From: Candidatus Cloacimonas sp. 4484_140
GTDB lineage: Bacteria > Cloacimonadota > Cloacimonadia > JGIOTU-2
Assembly: GCA_002049945.1 (NCBI GenBank)
Contig: MVCT01000055.1
Coordinates: forward strand, 1-7,278
Length of the DNA stretch: 7,278 nucleotides
Direction of reading: 5' to 3'
Positions 5,642 to 7,278 of this stretch are shown here, one piece after another; position 1 is the stretch's first letter, and each line of letters begins with the position of its first letter. Below the pieces are notes generated by a model. That model worked only from the letters and a program-made list of their open reading frames with translations, was not told the DNA's origin and searched no databases. A program made the position numbers and the translations under genes.

Positions 5642-7278
5642 ATGGATATCGTTATAAATAATATCAATCGAATTGATGTTATTAATGAAGTAATAGATAA
5701 AGTCAGTGTGGGAATTGCAGGTAGTATTATTACTCAAATTTCAGATAAGTCCTTGCAAGGAAACATCATTATCGACGGCACTAATAAATATCTTGCACCA
5801 GCATTTTTTGATGCTCATTTTCATATTGAAAGTACAAATCTTACGCCGGTCAATTTTGCTGAAGCAGTGATTCCTAATGGTACTGCTGCGATCGTAGCAG
5901 ATTGCCATGAGATATGCAATGTTGCCGGCATGAAGGGTTTTCATTATTTCAGACACGCATGCCATCATGCACGAATGAAAATATTCCTTACAGCTCCTTC
6001 TTGCGTGCCTTCAAGTCACTTTGGCACAAATGGTGCAAATCTTGGAGTTCCGGAAATCAAGGAAATGCTTAGTTATGATGATGTTGTTGCACTGGGAGAG
6101 ATGATGAATTTCCCTGGTGTTATCAATCGAAACCCTGAAGTTATGGCAAAGATCAAAGCTACACATGACATGGGAAAGATCGTTAACGGTCATGCACCCG
6201 GACTTCGTGGAAAGAATTTGCGAAAATACATCTCAGCAGGCATTTATGATGATCATGAATCCCTTACTTTGCCGGAAATGAAGGAAAAATTATCTCTTGG
6301 AATGAAGATATTTCTGCGTGAAGGTTCGGCAGAAACTGTGCCCGATGATTGCTACTCTCTTCTCAAAACAGAAAAAAAAGATGTAATGTTCTGTGCCGAT
6401 GACAAGTTGGTAACCGATATTTTACGTCAGGGGCATATAAATTTCAACATCCGAAAAGCAGTAAAACTTGGTATTGATCCTATTCGTGCAGTGAGAGCCG
6501 GTTCATACAATACTGCTCAACATTATAATATGCAAGACCGCGGTTGTATTGAAATGAATAAAATTGCTGACGTACTTGTTCTACCTGATCTTGTAACCTT
6601 CATGCCCGAAGTGGTCATTTTAAACGGCGCTGTTGCATATCAAAAAGATATACCCTCTCCTACAGTTCAGATGTATCCTGTTCCTGACTCGATCGTGCAC
6701 TCTATACAAACTAAACCTATTAAGGCGATTCCGGCGATCTCTCAAAAATATTATGGGCATGTAATTGAAGTTGAAGACGGGATGGTCTATACAAAAAAAC
6801 TTATTCATGATGTGAAAGAAGAAATTTCTATCAAGCAGGATATTCTAAAATTGGTTGTTGTTGAGCGTTATGGTAAAACAGGCAATATTTCTGCCTGTCA
6901 TGTGCATGGTTTTGGTTTGAAAAAGGGAGCTCTTGGTTCCACTGTAGCCCACGATTGCCATAATATTATTGTTGTCGGGACGAATGATGAGGATATTTTG
7001 ACTGCTGTCAACCAGCTTATTGAGCATCAAGGTGGATTGTGTGCTATAAACGGCACTGATATTACCGTTGATGAACTCCGTGTAGGTGGTTTGATGAGCA
7101 CTAAAGATCCCCTTGAAACTGCGAAACATCATGAGTTTGTACGCCATAAAGCTGCTGAATTTGGATGCAAGCTCCACTCGCCAATGAGCACTCTCTCATT
7201 CCTCGCATTGGAAGTCATTCCTGAACTGAAATTAAGCGATCAGGGCTTGTTTGACGTGAACAAGTTTGAGTTCGTGTA
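5642..7278 (+). CDS. ade: Adenine deaminase, 3' end cut by the window edge
   Basis: This hydrolase converts adenine to hypoxanthine and ammonia (purine salvage). 545 codons are visible and the frame is open to the last base. Residues about 1-330 form the amidohydrolase core. H59 and H61 form the HxH metal motif (DAHFHIES), E152 lies in LGEMMNFPGV, H184 in NGHAPG and H205 in DDHE, and D253/D254 in CADDK give the metal site typical of Ade. About 365 onward is the Ade-specific C-terminal domain, with VVERYGKTGNISACHVHGFG and AHDCHN (436-441). A TAA at 5636-5638 in the same frame makes ATG 5642 the earliest start. No clear Shine-Dalgarno site is visible; the gap from the M16 gene is 18 bp. The N-terminus is short compared with B. 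subtilis-type enzymes. The visible end, GLFDVNKFEFV, is near the family C-terminus, so few residues should be missing. Confidence 0.92.
   Translation, partial: MDIVINNINRIDVINEVIDKVSVGIAGSIITQISDKSLQGNIIIDGTNKYLAPAFFDAHFHIESTNLTPVNFAEAVIPNGTAAIVADCHEICNVAGMKGFHYFRHACHHARMKIFLTAPSCVPSSHFGTNGANLGVPEIKEMLSYDDVVALGEMMNFPGVINRNPEVMAKIKATHDMGKIVNGHAPGLRGKNLRKYISAGIYDDHESLTLPEMKEKLSLGMKIFLREGSAETVPDDCYSLLKTEKKDVMFCADDKLVTDILRQGHINFNIRKAVKLGIDPIRAVRAGSYNTAQHYNMQDRGCIEMNKIADVLVLPDLVTFMPEVVILNGAVAYQKDIPSPTVQMYPVPDSIVHSIQTKPIKAIPAISQKYYGHVIEVEDGMVYTKKLIHDVKEEISIKQDILKLVVVERYGKTGNISACHVHGFGLKKGALGSTVAHDCHNIIVVGTNDEDILTAVNQLIEHQGGLCAINGTDITVDELRVGGLMSTKDPLETAKHHEFVRHKAAEFGCKLHSPMSTLSFLALEVIPELKLSDQGLFDVNKFEFV

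Noticed and set aside
6845..7177. 110-codon open frame on the - strand
   Set aside because: It is antisense to the well-conserved C-terminal domain of adenine deaminase, which explains this DNA completely.
1..7278. Mobile element, defence island, toxin-antitoxin pair, CRISPR array or RNA gene
   Set aside because: No transposase or integrase motif, no regularly spaced repeats, no tRNA- or rRNA-like segment; coding genes fill nearly the whole window with uniform composition.

Overview
The window is an AT-rich stretch of ordinary bacterial chromosome. Every gene lies on the + strand, packed tightly in two runs. I see no tRNA, rRNA, CRISPR array, insertion sequence or prophage gene. The gene set (Ktr/Trk-type K+ gating subunit, RluD-type pseudouridine synthase, Xaa-Pro aminopeptidase, CoaD, M16 protease, adenine deaminase) is bacterial. 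The strong AGAAGGA/GGAGG ribosome-binding sites and the AT bias would fit an AT-rich fermentative anaerobe, for example in the Cloacimonadota/FCB area or the Firmicutes. The sequence alone does not settle the phylum.

Run 1 (about 1-2501) holds ktrA/trkA, a two-pass membrane protein with HAMP-like and PAS domains but no kinase, and rluD. The first two are separated by 14 bp. The membrane protein and rluD overlap by 26 bp, so the three are probably co-transcribed. A frame open through bases 1-33 may be the last residues of the K+ channel partner (ktrB/trkH), which would place a K+ uptake operon at the left edge.

A 149-bp non-coding gap (2502-2650) follows. It contains a 13-bp inverted repeat and a strong Shine-Dalgarno site, and is the best place in the window for a promoter.

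Run 2 (2651 to the end) holds pepP (Xaa-Pro aminopeptidase), coaD (phosphopantetheine adenylyltransferase), an M16 zinc protease, and an adenine deaminase cut by the right edge. Gene joints are 8 bp, an 11-bp overlap and 18 bp, so it reads as one operon. The two peptidases fit peptide turnover, CoaD makes coenzyme A, and Ade feeds adenine into hypoxanthine salvage. They share no single pathway, and the grouping looks like housekeeping.

I found no convincing new multi-gene system. The items most worth a second look are the kinase-less PAS membrane protein between a K+ gating subunit and a 23S rRNA modification enzyme, and the small inverted repeat in the only real intergenic gap.
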